NCBI RefSeq assembly: GCF_933509905.1 | Contig: NZ_OW150024.1 | Span: 2,902,001 to 2,966,000 of the forward strand | DNA from: Trichlorobacter ammonificans | GTDB taxonomy: Bacteria > Desulfobacterota > Desulfuromonadia > Geobacterales > Pseudopelobacteraceae | Length of the DNA stretch: 64,000 bases | Direction of reading: 5' to 3' | Part shown: in pieces, positions 21,238-31,528 of the stretch | Layout: each line of letters starts with the position of its first letter | Numbering within the stretch: the first letter of the stretch is position 1 | Translations under genes and position numbers: made by a program | Notes under the pieces: generated by a model | What the model saw: the letters and a program-made list of their open reading frames with translations, nothing else | Databases searched by the model: none | What the model was told of the DNA's origin: nothing

Positions 21238-22149
21238 TTAGAACAGTCTCAGGACGGCCTGTGCTGCCTGTGAAGCCATCGAGAGGGAGGTGATGCCCAG
21301 GTTCTGACGGGTCTGGAGCATCAGCATGTTGGCGCCTTCCTCGTTCATGTCGGCCAGGGTCAGGTTGTCGGCACCAGTGGTCAGGGTGTTGATCATGGTG
21401 TCGGTGAAGGCCTGACGGGTGGTGATAACGCTCAGGTTTGCCGAAAGCTTGGAGGACTCGGTACGCAGCGTGGAGAGAGCGCTCTCCAGTTGCAGCGACG
21501 AGCTCTTGATGGCGTTGGTGCCGTTGCTGACCACCGAGTTGTCCCATGCGGTGCTGGTAGAACGCTTGGTAGCTGCCGTGCTGCTTTCTGCAGTAGCAGA
21601 GGTCACGCCGCCATACGAACCGGTGATGCCGACCTTCTGCAGGGAGAGACCAACGCTGGTAGCGTTGAAACCCTTGATCTTCAGGGTTGCATCGTTGGTG
21701 ACCGGTGCAAATTCAACGGTCAGGTCGTCCTTGGTCAGGAAGTTGGTGCCCCGGTAGCCGGAGTCGGAGGCCAGCTGGTTGATCTGGCTCATCAGGGTGT
21801 TGTAGGTGTTGGCGTAGTTGGCCCGCTCGGTCAGGTTCGCGGTGGAAAGCGCTGCCGAGGCAACACCTTTTGCCGCTTCGATCAGGGAGGTGATGGCCTT
21901 GATGCCGGCGTCGGCGGCCTTCACGGCCTGCACCGCTTCAGACATGCCGTCCTTGCGGATGGACAGGTCGGCTGCCCGGCTGTTGTGGCCTTGAGCCGCA
22001 AAGAAGTTGGTGGGGTTGTCGAGGGCCGAGTTCACCTTCTTGCCGGTGGACAGACGGTCCTGGGTCCTGTTGATCAGCGTGTTGGTGTTCTGCAGCGAGA
22101 GCAGGTTGCTCCGCATGCCCGAGGTGAGGGAAATATCACTGATTGCCAT
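21238..22149 (-). CDS. fliC: Flagellin
   Basis: 303-residue filament subunit. The conserved N-terminal D0/D1 (LTSGMRSNLLSLQNT, INRTQDRLSTGKKVNSALD, NPTNFFAAQ) and the C-terminal D1/D0 (MLMLQTRQNLGITSLSMASQ, AAQAVLRLF) are intact; the central variable region is short and rich in Ser/Thr, suitable for O-glycosylation. The N-terminal wording NSALDNPTNFF is the style of alphaproteobacterial flagellins rather than the more common NSAxDDAAG. The ATG at 22149 follows AAAGGAGC. A sigma-28-like promoter and a leader hairpin lie upstream. Confidence 0.96.
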   Translation of the reverse strand: MAISDISLTSGMRSNLLSLQNTNTLINRTQDRLSTGKKVNSALDNPTNFFAAQGHNSRAADLSIRKDGMSEAVQAVKAADAGIKAITSLIEAAKGVASAALSTANLTERANYANTYNTLMSQINQLASDSGYRGTNFLTKDDLTVEFAPVTNDATLKIKGFNATSVGLSLQKVGITGSYGGVTSATAESSTAATKRSTSTAWDNSVVSNGTNAIKSSSLQLESALSTLRTESSKLSANLSVITTRQAFTDTMINTLTTGADNLTLADMNEEGANMLMLQTRQNLGITSLSMASQAAQAVLRLF

Positions 22150-22175
22150 GGTGATGCTCCTTTCTAGGATAAGGT

Positions 22176-22191
22176 GCGACATTCTTGTCGC
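22176..22191 (-). promoter_or_regulatory. Leader hairpin of flagellin mRNA (candidate FlbT site)
   Basis: A 6-base perfect stem GCGACA/TGTCGC with a 4-base loop, inside the predicted ~54-base flagellin 5' UTR and 26 bases before the ATG. In Caulobacter FlbT acts on the flagellin leader, and flbT is encoded just downstream, so this is a natural candidate. Binding is inferred. Confidence 0.5.
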
Positions 22192-22209
22192 TTGGTTGGG
22201 TTATTTTAC

Positions 22210-22236
22210 TTTACGGTTGCTTTTTGTAAAGCTTTA
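22210..22236 (-). promoter_or_regulatory. Sigma-28 (FliA)-like promoter of flagellin
   Basis: On the minus strand, TAAAGCTT (22229-22236; 7 of 8 against TAAAGTTT) and ACCGTAAA (22210-22217; 5 of 8 against GCCGATAA) are separated by the expected 11 bases. The start point would fall near 22203. Confidence 0.65.
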
Positions 22237-22282
22237 AGAGATTTTTTCACCAACTTTTTTATTCAGGAAGATTTTCCGCCAT

Positions 22283-24211
22283 ATGCCCCACACTGAAGCC
22301 GAACAGTCGCTTTTCTACATCAATCGAATGCTGGACCTTGCCGCCAGCCACCTGGCGGCGGCGCGTACCACGATTGCCCGTGACCTCTGCCGCAAGGTAC
22401 TCGAACTGCACCCTGGAAACTTCGAGGCTTCCTACCTGCTCGCACGAGCGGCGGCAAAGGACAATGATCATGCCGCCGCCGCCGAATTGATCCGTGCAGT
22501 GGTTACACCCCACACCCGCGATCCGGCCCTGTTACGTGAGTTCGCGGACTATCATCGAAAGTCCGGAGAGCACACACAGGCACTTACCTATTTCAAGACA
22601 TTGGCGGCGCAACACCCTGACAGCTACGATGCTTGGTATCATCTCGCGGAGCTCTGGCTGGATGTTGGGAACAGCGAAGGCCTTCAGCAGGCGCTGCAGC
22701 ATGCCGGTCGTCTCGGAGACGGCCGGCATAGTGCCTGCTATGATCTGGCGGCCCTGTACGAACGAGCCGACCTGGTTTCTTTGGCTGAGCAGTTCCTGCA
22801 CAATGCGCTGCACATGGCACCGAATAACACATATTATCTCGGGGCACTGGCCAATCTGCTCAAGCGTATCGGCAAAGCCGACGACGCGGCCACATATTAT
22901 TCCCGTCTCGCGACGGACCTGCCTGCTTCCGATGTAAACCATCAGACGCATACCAACCACCTGATGAACTATATCTGCACAACCGCCTTCAGTCCTGAAG
23001 CGATTTATGAGCATCACCTCCACTGGGGCAAACAATGCTGCCGCAGCGTCACAGTATCGTCGGCACCGTCTCGCCGTACCCGACAGCCAGAAAGACCGCT
23101 CAACATCGGTTATGTTTCCGCTGATTTTTGTCGCCACCCCGTGGCGTTCTTCATTGAACCCCTGTTAAGTACCCATGACCAGAACCATTTCAAGATATTT
23201 CTTTACGCAAATCTCGAATACGAGGATGACGTCACGGCCCAGATCAGACAGCGTCCCTGCAGCTGGCGGAACATTTTCGGCATCAGCGATGATGAAGCCT
23301 GTCGCATGATCGAGGCGGACGGTATTGACATACTGGTGGACCTGGGTGGCTTGACTCGCAAAAACCGGCTGCCGATTTTTGCCCGCCAACCGGCGCCGGT
23401 TCAGGTAACCTGGCTGGGATACGCCCATTCGACCGGCTTGCCCACCGTCGATTACCGCTTTACAGATGCCGTTGCCGACCCACCGGGGATGACGGAACAT
23501 CTGCATACCGAACAACTGTACCGGTTGCCGGATTGTTTTCTCGGGTACCATCCGCCGCTGGATCCGCCGGACATTTCTCCATTGCCCCATGGGGCGAACG
23601 GGTATGTCACCTTTGTCGCTTTCAACAACCTTGCTAAAACCAATGACCGGCTGCTGGGCTGGTGGGCGGAAATTCTGAAGCAGGTGCCGGATGCGCGGCT
23701 GATGCTGAAGGATAGCAGCTTTACCAAGGATTACCGTTTCCGGGAGGTCTGGCTCGACCGGTTTGCAGCACTGGGGGTCACCGCCGACCGTATCTGTCTG
23801 TTGGGGCGTTCGGCAACCGTTCATGACCACCTGCGATTACTGGGCACTGGTGATATTGCCCTTGACACGTATCCCTATAACGGCACAACCACCACCTGCG
23901 AAACCCTGTTTATGGGGACACCGGTTGTAACGCTGGCCGGCCCGTCTCACGTCGCACGGGTCAGCGCCAGTATTCTTACCTGCGTGGGAGCACCCGAACT
24001 GATCGCCCGCACTCCGGAGGAATATATCGCGCATGCCGTAAGCCTGGCGACGGACACCAGCCGCTTGCAGTACTACCGCACAAATCTGCGCCACATGATG
24101 CAGAAGTCGCCCCTGATGGATTTTGATGGTTTTGCCCGCAAGATTGAAATAGCCTACCGGGATATCTGGCGGCGATGGTGCCATACGGTGGAAGAAAGGG
24201 AACCGGCATGA
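22283..24211 (+). CDS. TPR protein with O-GlcNAc-transferase/SPINDLY-like (GT41) domain
   Basis: 642 residues. Residues 1-220 are tetratricopeptide repeats that would hold the acceptor protein. The GT41 catalytic half starts near residue 275 with NIGYVSADFCRHPVAFF and continues with PVQVTWLGYAHSTGLPTVDY, FVAFNNLAKTND, LDTYPYNGTTTTCETLFMGT and PVVTLAGPSHVARVSAS, all hallmarks of OGT/SPINDLY enzymes. It is divergent from flagellin, 130 bases away, so flagellin is the likely target. The sugar donor (UDP-GlcNAc, GDP-fucose or other) cannot be read. The next gene overlaps its stop by 4 bases. Confidence 0.9.
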   Translation: MPHTEAEQSLFYINRMLDLAASHLAAARTTIARDLCRKVLELHPGNFEASYLLARAAAKDNDHAAAAELIRAVVTPHTRDPALLREFADYHRKSGEHTQALTYFKTLAAQHPDSYDAWYHLAELWLDVGNSEGLQQALQHAGRLGDGRHSACYDLAALYERADLVSLAEQFLHNALHMAPNNTYYLGALANLLKRIGKADDAATYYSRLATDLPASDVNHQTHTNHLMNYICTTAFSPEAIYEHHLHWGKQCCRSVTVSSAPSRRTRQPERPLNIGYVSADFCRHPVAFFIEPLLSTHDQNHFKIFLYANLEYEDDVTAQIRQRPCSWRNIFGISDDEACRMIEADGIDILVDLGGLTRKNRLPIFARQPAPVQVTWLGYAHSTGLPTVDYRFTDAVADPPGMTEHLHTEQLYRLPDCFLGYHPPLDPPDISPLPHGANGYVTFVAFNNLAKTNDRLLGWWAEILKQVPDARLMLKDSSFTKDYRFREVWLDRFAALGVTADRICLLGRSATVHDHLRLLGTGDIALDTYPYNGTTTTCETLFMGTPVVTLAGPSHVARVSASILTCVGAPELIARTPEEYIAHAVSLATDTSRLQYYRTNLRHMMQKSPLMDFDGFARKIEIAYRDIWRRWCHTVEEREPA

Positions 24212-24750
24212 CGAACAAGATGCGACGTTTACATATCGGAGGAGTTGAACGAAAAGAAGGCTGGGAGCTCCTGAACATATTTCCCTCAGAAGCCGTAGAC
24301 CACGTCGGGGATGCGCGAGACCTGTCACGGTTTGCCGATAGCACTTTTTACGAGCTGTATGCTTCGCATGTGTTGGAACATTTTGATTTTACCGGCGAAC
24401 TGCTCGCTGTACTCAAGGAATGGCTGCGAGTGCTGGTTCCTGGCGGCAGGCTGTATCTCAGCGTACCGGACATGGATGTCCTCTGCGCACTGTTTCTTTG
24501 CAAAGAGGCCCTTTCGGTCGAGCAGCGCTTTCACCTCACGCGCATGATGTTCGGGGCACACTGCGACCGGTATGATTATCATTTGTCCGGCCTGAACCGA
24601 GAATTTCTGGAGCAGTTTTTGCGTCAGGCGGGCTTCGCAACTCCATTGGTTGTAACATCGTTCAACCTTTTCAATGACACCAGCACCCTGACCTTTGAAG
24701 GAGTGCCTATCAGCCTGAACATGATTGCCAAGAAACCCTTCCACCCCTAA
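24208..24750 (+). CDS. SAM-dependent methyltransferase (class I-like)
   Basis: 180 residues. ASHVLEHFDF and LRVLVPGGRLYLSVPDMDVL match motifs of small sugar/natural-product methyltransferases. The usual glycine-rich motif I is altered: the N-terminus reads RRLHIGGVERKEGWELLNI where many homologues have LNLGCG...GW.N.D. The ATG at 24208 overlaps the stop of the glycosyltransferase (ATGA), so it is translated with it. It probably methylates the glycan or flagellin; the target is inference. Confidence 0.78.
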   Translation: MTNKMRRLHIGGVERKEGWELLNIFPSEAVDHVGDARDLSRFADSTFYELYASHVLEHFDFTGELLAVLKEWLRVLVPGGRLYLSVPDMDVLCALFLCKEALSVEQRFHLTRMMFGAHCDRYDYHLSGLNREFLEQFLRQAGFATPLVVTSFNLFNDTSTLTFEGVPISLNMIAKKPFHP

Positions 24751-26078
24751 TGCATCTTCCCAAGATCGCAATTCTGGGCGGCCACTACCTGAAGAATCTC
24801 TGCCTTCCGGAGGGTGTCTGGTCCTGCAACCTCCCCTTAAGCATTGATTCCGGAGCCGATAATTCCGTACAAAAGCTGCTGAGGGACCAGTGCCCGTTTC
24901 AGCCCGACCTGCTGCTGTTCGCCGACCAGGGCTGCCTGCCGATGCTGACCGGATTCGATGATTTGGAGGTTCCCTGCGCCGCCTACCTGATCGACACCCA
25001 CCTGCACTACTGCTGGCACCGCCACTTTGCCGGCATGTTCGACCAAGTTTTTGCCGCACAGCGAAACGCCGCCGCAAGCCTGGAACCCCACGCTCTTTCC
25101 TGCCGCTGGCTCCCCCTGTTCAGCAGGCACGGCAACCTCAGGGAGCAGCTGCCAAAAGAACACGACATCGTTTTTGTCGGCACCGTCGACTCCCGCAGAA
25201 ACCCGGAACGTGTCGGTTTTCTTGACGCATTCGCCCGCGTCATGCCGCTTGCCGTTCGCTCCGGCGATTATCGACGCCCCTACAACACGGCCCGGATTAT
25301 TCTCAACCAGTCGGTACGCAACGACCTCAATTTTCGCGTTTTCGAGGCGCTGGCCAGCGGCGGTTTCCTGCTGACGGACGATGTGGGTAACGGTCTTGAG
25401 CTGCTATTTGAACCGGGGCGTCACCTGGTAACCTATGCCAAAGGCGATGTTGCCGATGCCACGGAAAAAGCCCGATACTATCTGAAGCATCCGGAGGAAC
25501 GGGAATGTATCGCTGCGACCGGCCATGCCCGGGTCGTCGCCGAACATACTCTTGCCATCAGAAGCCAGCAACTGGTTGCACTATTGACCGCCCACGCGGA
25601 TACCGCGTGTCCCCACCCGCAGCGACGGGGACTTAAAAAACTGGCGGCGGGCCGCAGTTATCTGGCTATTGCACTGCTCATGGCCGACTTGGAAAAACTC
25701 GTCGGCAGCGGGAGCTATGGGCAACGGGTGGGATGGTATCGCTGGCTGGCCGGCGAGGCGCTGGAACATCATTCGACCATGGAGACCGCCGGTGAAGAGA
25801 TCATGCCGGATCTGGCCCTGCTTGCCCACCTGCGGGGCGAAGCAGCCAGGGCGGCGGCCTACGCCCGGATCGCGCTCCTGAATGATCCCTGCAACCCCGA
25901 ACTCCTGCTGCTGGCGGCCCGCATCAGCGCCAGTCGGGGCGACGCCGCGGCAGCGTCACGGCTGTACGCAACAGCTGTGCAGGTGATCAACGACCTCCGG
26001 GGCCGCTCATCGGACCAGCTTCTGCTGGAACATTTGCTGGAAGCTCTTCAGTTCTGCAGGCGTCAATTGTCATCCTGA
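24750..26078 (+). CDS. CgeB-like glycosyltransferase
   Basis: 442 residues. The middle shows the GT-B features of CgeB/DUF3880-type enzymes: DIVFVGTVDSRRNPERVGFL, then YNTARIILNQSVRNDLNFRVFEALASGGFLLTDDVGNGLE. The C-terminal 150 residues are helical, TPR-like. The start overlaps the methyltransferase stop (TAATG). It is the third gene of the glycosylation operon and ends tail-to-tail (16-base overlap) with the large fusion gene on the other strand. It probably extends the glycan begun by the OGT-like enzyme. Confidence 0.78.
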   Translation: MHLPKIAILGGHYLKNLCLPEGVWSCNLPLSIDSGADNSVQKLLRDQCPFQPDLLLFADQGCLPMLTGFDDLEVPCAAYLIDTHLHYCWHRHFAGMFDQVFAAQRNAAASLEPHALSCRWLPLFSRHGNLREQLPKEHDIVFVGTVDSRRNPERVGFLDAFARVMPLAVRSGDYRRPYNTARIILNQSVRNDLNFRVFEALASGGFLLTDDVGNGLELLFEPGRHLVTYAKGDVADATEKARYYLKHPEERECIAATGHARVVAEHTLAIRSQQLVALLTAHADTACPHPQRRGLKKLAAGRSYLAIALLMADLEKLVGSGSYGQRVGWYRWLAGEALEHHSTMETAGEEIMPDLALLAHLRGEAARAAAYARIALLNDPCNPELLLLAARISASRGDAAAASRLYATAVQVINDLRGRSSDQLLLEHLLEALQFCRRQLSS

Positions 26079-28444
26079 TCTCCTCCCGGCGTTTCCGCTC
26101 CCAGGAGAAAGGACAGCAGCTCATCAACCGCTCCCGCCCAGTCGCCGGGCTGTTGCTGCCGGAACAGCCGCATCGTCGGGTACCAGGGGCAGTCCTGCCG
26201 TGCAAGCATCCAGCGCCAGTCCGGCACAAACGGCAGCAACACGCAGACCGGCCGACCCAGTGCTCCCGCCAGATGCGCCACCGACGTATCAACCGAGATT
26301 ACCAGATCAAGCTGCAGCATTATGGCGGCAGTATCCTCGAAGTCCCGTATGTCGGCCGTCAGATCCTGCAGGTGCATGCCCTGTGGCGGGCTGAGCACCT
26401 GCGTAGCGGCCTCTCCCAGTTGCAGTGAGTAGAACTTCACGCCGGTGAGCCGGCAGAGTGGGGCAAGATCAGCCAGGGTTGCCGACCTGCGGGGATCGGG
26501 CTCGGGACGGCCGGCCCAGCACAGACCGATACGGACTCCCGTCTCCCGCGACAGCTCGCGCCGCCAGCGCATGACCAGGGCAGGGTCTGGAGCAAGATAC
26601 GGCACCATGTCATGCGGAATCGTGGCTGCCGTTGTACGAAACAGGTCCGGCAACGACAGCAGCGGCACCTGGTAGTCGACAACCGGCACAGAGTCCTCAG
26701 CATCAACAAGCGCCGTCATCCCCGGCAATGAGTGCAGGAGTCGCTGCAGTGGCCGCAGGTGGTTGTACAACAGCACGCGCGCCCCCAGTCCTGCCAGCAT
26801 CGGAATATAGCGGACAAACTGGATGGCATCGCCGAATGCCTGCTCCGTCCAGACAAGAACGGCTTTTCCGGCAAGCGGCTCCCCTCGCCAGCGCGGAGCG
26901 TCGATGTTCGGGGACGGCACCGGATCCCGTTTGTTGAAGCGGGCCTCCAGCAACGCAAACCCCTCACTGAACTCCCCTCTGAGCAAGAGATTCTGGGCCA
27001 GGTTCCATGCTGCGGTCCCATGACGCGGATCAAGCCGGACCGCCCTGCGGAAGGCTGCCGTCGCCTCGGCCATTTGGTGGCGAGCCTGCAACGCACAGCC
27101 CAAGTTCATCCATGCCGCCGCCGACTCCGGTGCCAGTGCCGCCGCCTCGGCCAGAACGCGCAACGCTTCGTCCCATCGGTCCAAGGCGGCATTGACCGTA
27201 CCCAGGTTTACCAATAGCTCAGGGTTCCGGGGGTCCTCGACGAGGGCTTGGCTGAACTGCTGCCGTGCCGCCGAGAGCCGGCCGGTCTGCTGGTATGCTT
27301 CGCCCAGCAGGCGGTGTACGCCGGAGACCGGGACTGCTGACCGCAGCCGTGTACCCAGTAGTGTAATACTTTCCTCAAACCGCCCCTCCTCATGCAGCAG
27401 CAGGGCCAACCAGCGGACAGCCTGCGGGTCGTCGGGAAGCACCTGCAGCGCGTGACGAAACCATGATTCAGCATCGGCATGGTGCCCGCGCTGGTAGGCG
27501 TGCAACCCCTGCCGCCGGGCATGCTCGCCGGCGAGTTCCCGCAAGAGTGGCTGCATAAAACTTTGTGGTGCAAGCATCTGCTCCCAAGTGTTGCGGGCCT
27601 CGCGGCAGCGCTGCAGCACCTCTGCCGGCGTGATCCGCTCCATCCATTCGCAGATTATCCGGGGAGCGCGGTCAACATCCCTCTCGGCAATCCGTATCAC
27701 AAACCGGTCATAGGGGATTTGCGACGCAAACGGCAGGAGGCAGCCGTCGGCAATCAGTACCGGGATGCGCCCCATGCTCAGTGTTTCGAAGAAGCGGATC
27801 GAATTCATGCCATCGCCACGGGGACAGAGCGCGGTCAGCGAGTCCTCCAATGCGTCGAGATACCGTTGCCGCCGGGCCGCACGCAGTTCTGGATCCAGGT
27901 GCCCGTGGAACTTCGGCGCAATATCCAGGTGTGCCGCCAGGCGCCTATCGGCGCTAACCGCCAGCAACAGCCGTTCCCGCAAGGGAAATGATCCGGGATA
28001 CCCGATGAAGCAGGTGTCCCAGCGGAAGCGCGACGGTTCGAAATGACACAAGCGGCCGCAATCCTCCACCAGATAGGGGACCGCGAGGATACGACCGGCT
28101 TCGGATGCCGCCACGCTGGCTTTGCAAAACAGCGCCTCCGGCACCGGTGAGCGACAATCGTCATGGGTGGACCACAGCAGATGTTTTTCAGGGAATTGCG
28201 CGTAGTGGGACAGGGAGGTCACAAATCGTGCAACCGACTCTCGTCCCAGATCAACCTGGAGTCGGCGCAGATCTTCGGGCAGCAGGCAAAAATCCGCCTC
28301 ATACGGATCGTCTGTGGTAACGAGTGCCGCTGTTGGCAGCAGGTGACCGGTATGGCGCGCTCCCAGATAGTAGTCATCGGGGCGCCGGTAGATCAGAAAA
28401 CGGAGTGAATGGGACGTAGCTGCCCGGTGCATGTCACCTGCCAT
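26063..28444 (-). CDS. Exostosin-like / TPR / GT9-like three-part glycosyltransferase
   Basis: 793 residues. Residues 1-310 resemble exostosin-type (GT47) domains: LLWSTHDDCRSPVPE, RWDTCFIGYPGSFPLRERLL, then NSIRFFETLSMGRIPVLIADG. Residues 320-490 are TPR repeats (YQRGHHADAESWFRHALQ, NLGTVNAALDRWDEAL). Residues 510-790 match the GT9-like half often fused to TPRs: GLCWAGRPEPDPRRS and DLVISVDTSVAHLAGALGRP. Two catalytic-looking domains in one chain suggest addition of two sugars. A second ATG at 28432 is possible. It converges with the CgeB-like gene; being inside the flagellin island, flagellin glycan synthesis is likely. Confidence 0.75.
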   Translation of the reverse strand: MAGDMHRAATSHSLRFLIYRRPDDYYLGARHTGHLLPTAALVTTDDPYEADFCLLPEDLRRLQVDLGRESVARFVTSLSHYAQFPEKHLLWSTHDDCRSPVPEALFCKASVAASEAGRILAVPYLVEDCGRLCHFEPSRFRWDTCFIGYPGSFPLRERLLLAVSADRRLAAHLDIAPKFHGHLDPELRAARRQRYLDALEDSLTALCPRGDGMNSIRFFETLSMGRIPVLIADGCLLPFASQIPYDRFVIRIAERDVDRAPRIICEWMERITPAEVLQRCREARNTWEQMLAPQSFMQPLLRELAGEHARRQGLHAYQRGHHADAESWFRHALQVLPDDPQAVRWLALLLHEEGRFEESITLLGTRLRSAVPVSGVHRLLGEAYQQTGRLSAARQQFSQALVEDPRNPELLVNLGTVNAALDRWDEALRVLAEAAALAPESAAAWMNLGCALQARHQMAEATAAFRRAVRLDPRHGTAAWNLAQNLLLRGEFSEGFALLEARFNKRDPVPSPNIDAPRWRGEPLAGKAVLVWTEQAFGDAIQFVRYIPMLAGLGARVLLYNHLRPLQRLLHSLPGMTALVDAEDSVPVVDYQVPLLSLPDLFRTTAATIPHDMVPYLAPDPALVMRWRRELSRETGVRIGLCWAGRPEPDPRRSATLADLAPLCRLTGVKFYSLQLGEAATQVLSPPQGMHLQDLTADIRDFEDTAAIMLQLDLVISVDTSVAHLAGALGRPVCVLLPFVPDWRWMLARQDCPWYPTMRLFRQQQPGDWAGAVDELLSFLLGAETPGGDQDDN

Positions 28445-28557
28445 TGATTGTCCAGAGTACCGTGGTATGATTATAGTGAATGGAAAGGCTGAAACTGCCG
28501 ATAAGAGAAAAGCATTTTTCAGCAGTTCTCAGCCTGCTCAGCAAAGGATGGCTTGCC

Positions 28558-29739
28558 ATGGAATCCCAAAGCCTTGTCGACAAAATGTTCTCCGCCCTTT
28601 CGTCCCAGCAGAACATCCGGGAAAGCGTCGCCACGTCGGCAGTCAGCAGCGGCCTCAGCCTGATGGAAAAAAAGAAATACAAGGAGGCTGCCGCCGCCTT
28701 CCGCCAGGCGACCGCCCTGAAGCCTGACTACGTCGATGCGTACAACATGATGGCGCAGGCCTACCAGAAACTCGGGCAGAACAAGGATGCAACCAGAGCG
28801 TACGTCATTTCGCTCAAGTTGGACAACACCCAGTCCGAAGTCCACGTTAATCTGGCCAACCTCTATATTGACCAGAAGCAGTATACCGAAGCGCAAGCCT
28901 CCCTGAAAGCGGCCACCCGGGCGGATCCGACCAATGCCCTGCCCCACTATACCCTTGGTCTGCTGCTCCAGCAATTGGAAAAGCCCGCGGAAGCAGAGGC
29001 CGAATTCCGTCAGGCCGTCCGCCTTGCTCCCACTGACGGCAACGCCTACTACGGGCTGGCTACCGCATTGAGCTCCCAGGAGCGTTACAGTGAAGCGGTA
29101 CCGCTGCTCCAGAAGGCCATGCAGCTGAAGAAGAACTTTGCGCCTGCAATGGTGGAGTTGGGGAGGATTTACGCCAAACAGGGCGAGGAGGCAAAAGCCC
29201 AGGAGGTGATCACCAGTCTGAAGGCGCTTGACACCGACCAGGGAGATGTTTTTGCCGCCGACCTGGAGGAACTGCTGCGTAAACCGAGACTGCTGGCCGT
29301 TATCGGCGAACAAAGCACGCTCAAGTACAAGACCAGCACCATGCCGCTTCTGGCCATTGATCCTTCGGTGTACATCAAACCCGGTGCTTCAAAAGAGTTC
29401 AGTATGACCTTCCAGTTTTCCACCGATATGGACACCAAATCGGTCACCAACATAACCAACTGGAAAATCGGCCGGTCCAGCGGTGGAACCGGCGGCCTCT
29501 ATGACAACGGCCTTTACCGTTCATCGGATCGGGCAGCCTTCATCATGCCCAGCAGGGTAACCTACAACCCGGTGGACAGACAGGCTACCGTTTACTTTCC
29601 AATCACCCAGAACGAGGACTTGTCCGGTACCATTGATTTTTCGCGCCTGACCTTCAAGTTCAAGGGCGTTGACCAGACCGGCAAATCCATGGATACAACT
29701 GCAGACGAATTCAACGGCTGGGCCAATAAGCCGTTTTAG
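28558..29739 (+). CDS. TPR protein with C-terminal Ig/SbsA-like domain
   Basis: 393 residues. Residues 25-240 carry about six TPR units (KKKYKEAAAAFRQATALKPD, KQYTEAQASLKAATRADPT and so on). The remaining ~130 residues are beta-rich with FQFSTDMDTKSVTNITNWKI, resembling Ig-like domains of surface or flagellar proteins. No signal peptide. The ATG at 28558 follows AAAGGA; the frame is open 26 codons upstream without a good Shine-Dalgarno. flaF2 follows 42 bases later, implying a flagellar role. A perfect sigma-28 -10 sequence (GCCGATAA, 28497-28504) lies upstream but without a good -35. Confidence 0.78.
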   Translation: MESQSLVDKMFSALSSQQNIRESVATSAVSSGLSLMEKKKYKEAAAAFRQATALKPDYVDAYNMMAQAYQKLGQNKDATRAYVISLKLDNTQSEVHVNLANLYIDQKQYTEAQASLKAATRADPTNALPHYTLGLLLQQLEKPAEAEAEFRQAVRLAPTDGNAYYGLATALSSQERYSEAVPLLQKAMQLKKNFAPAMVELGRIYAKQGEEAKAQEVITSLKALDTDQGDVFAADLEELLRKPRLLAVIGEQSTLKYKTSTMPLLAIDPSVYIKPGASKEFSMTFQFSTDMDTKSVTNITNWKIGRSSGGTGGLYDNGLYRSSDRAAFIMPSRVTYNPVDRQATVYFPITQNEDLSGTIDFSRLTFKFKGVDQTGKSMDTTADEFNGWANKPF

Positions 29740-29781
29740 CAGACTGCCCCCATAATCATGCCTGTTTTGACGAGGTGATTG

Positions 29782-31214
<1,433 letters not shown>

Positions 31215-31235
31215 CGCTAGGGGGAGGAGGAATAC

Positions 31236-31409
31236 ATGCCGCTGGAATCGGACAACCTGGAACAGTTACTGGCCGACATCGGCAAAAACATCGCCGAAAA
31301 TCGCCGTTTTCTCGACATGATCATGGATGACTCCCTTGACACAACGCCGGACACTCCCGACGGCGAGCATGATGACGGGGGAAACTCGGACGTTTTCGAA
31401 GAGCTGTAA
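31236..31409 (+). CDS. Small acidic hypothetical protein
   Basis: 57 residues, strongly acidic (C-terminus DTPDGEHDDGGNSDVFEEL), starting MPLESDNLEQLLADIGKNIA. A very strong Shine-Dalgarno (GGGGGAGGAGG) precedes the ATG and it lies directly behind trxB. No family recognised. The N-terminal half should be helical. The good ribosome-binding site and position support a real gene. Confidence 0.7.
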   Translation: MPLESDNLEQLLADIGKNIAENRRFLDMIMDDSLDTTPDTPDGEHDDGGNSDVFEEL

Positions 31410-31463
31410 GCTGCTACACCGCTAACGAAGCACTGTCCGTATATACTCACGAAGAAGCACAAC

Positions 31464-31499
31464 GCAGAAAGCCCCTGGAAAATGCCAGGGGCTTTCTGC
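31464..31499. terminator. Bidirectional terminator trxB / imcH-like
   Basis: Perfect 15-base stem GCAGAAAGCCCCTGG (31464-31478) with 31485-31499 and a 6-base loop, between convergent genes. Confidence 0.85.
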
Positions 31500-31528
31500 A
31501 TTCAAACCCAGTGTATCCAGGGTACCGT

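Noticed and set aside
28478-28504. Sigma-28 promoter before the TPR/Ig-like gene
   Set aside because: The -10 GCCGATAA is perfect but the -35 region matches only 3 of 8 positions, so it is mentioned but not listed as a promoter.
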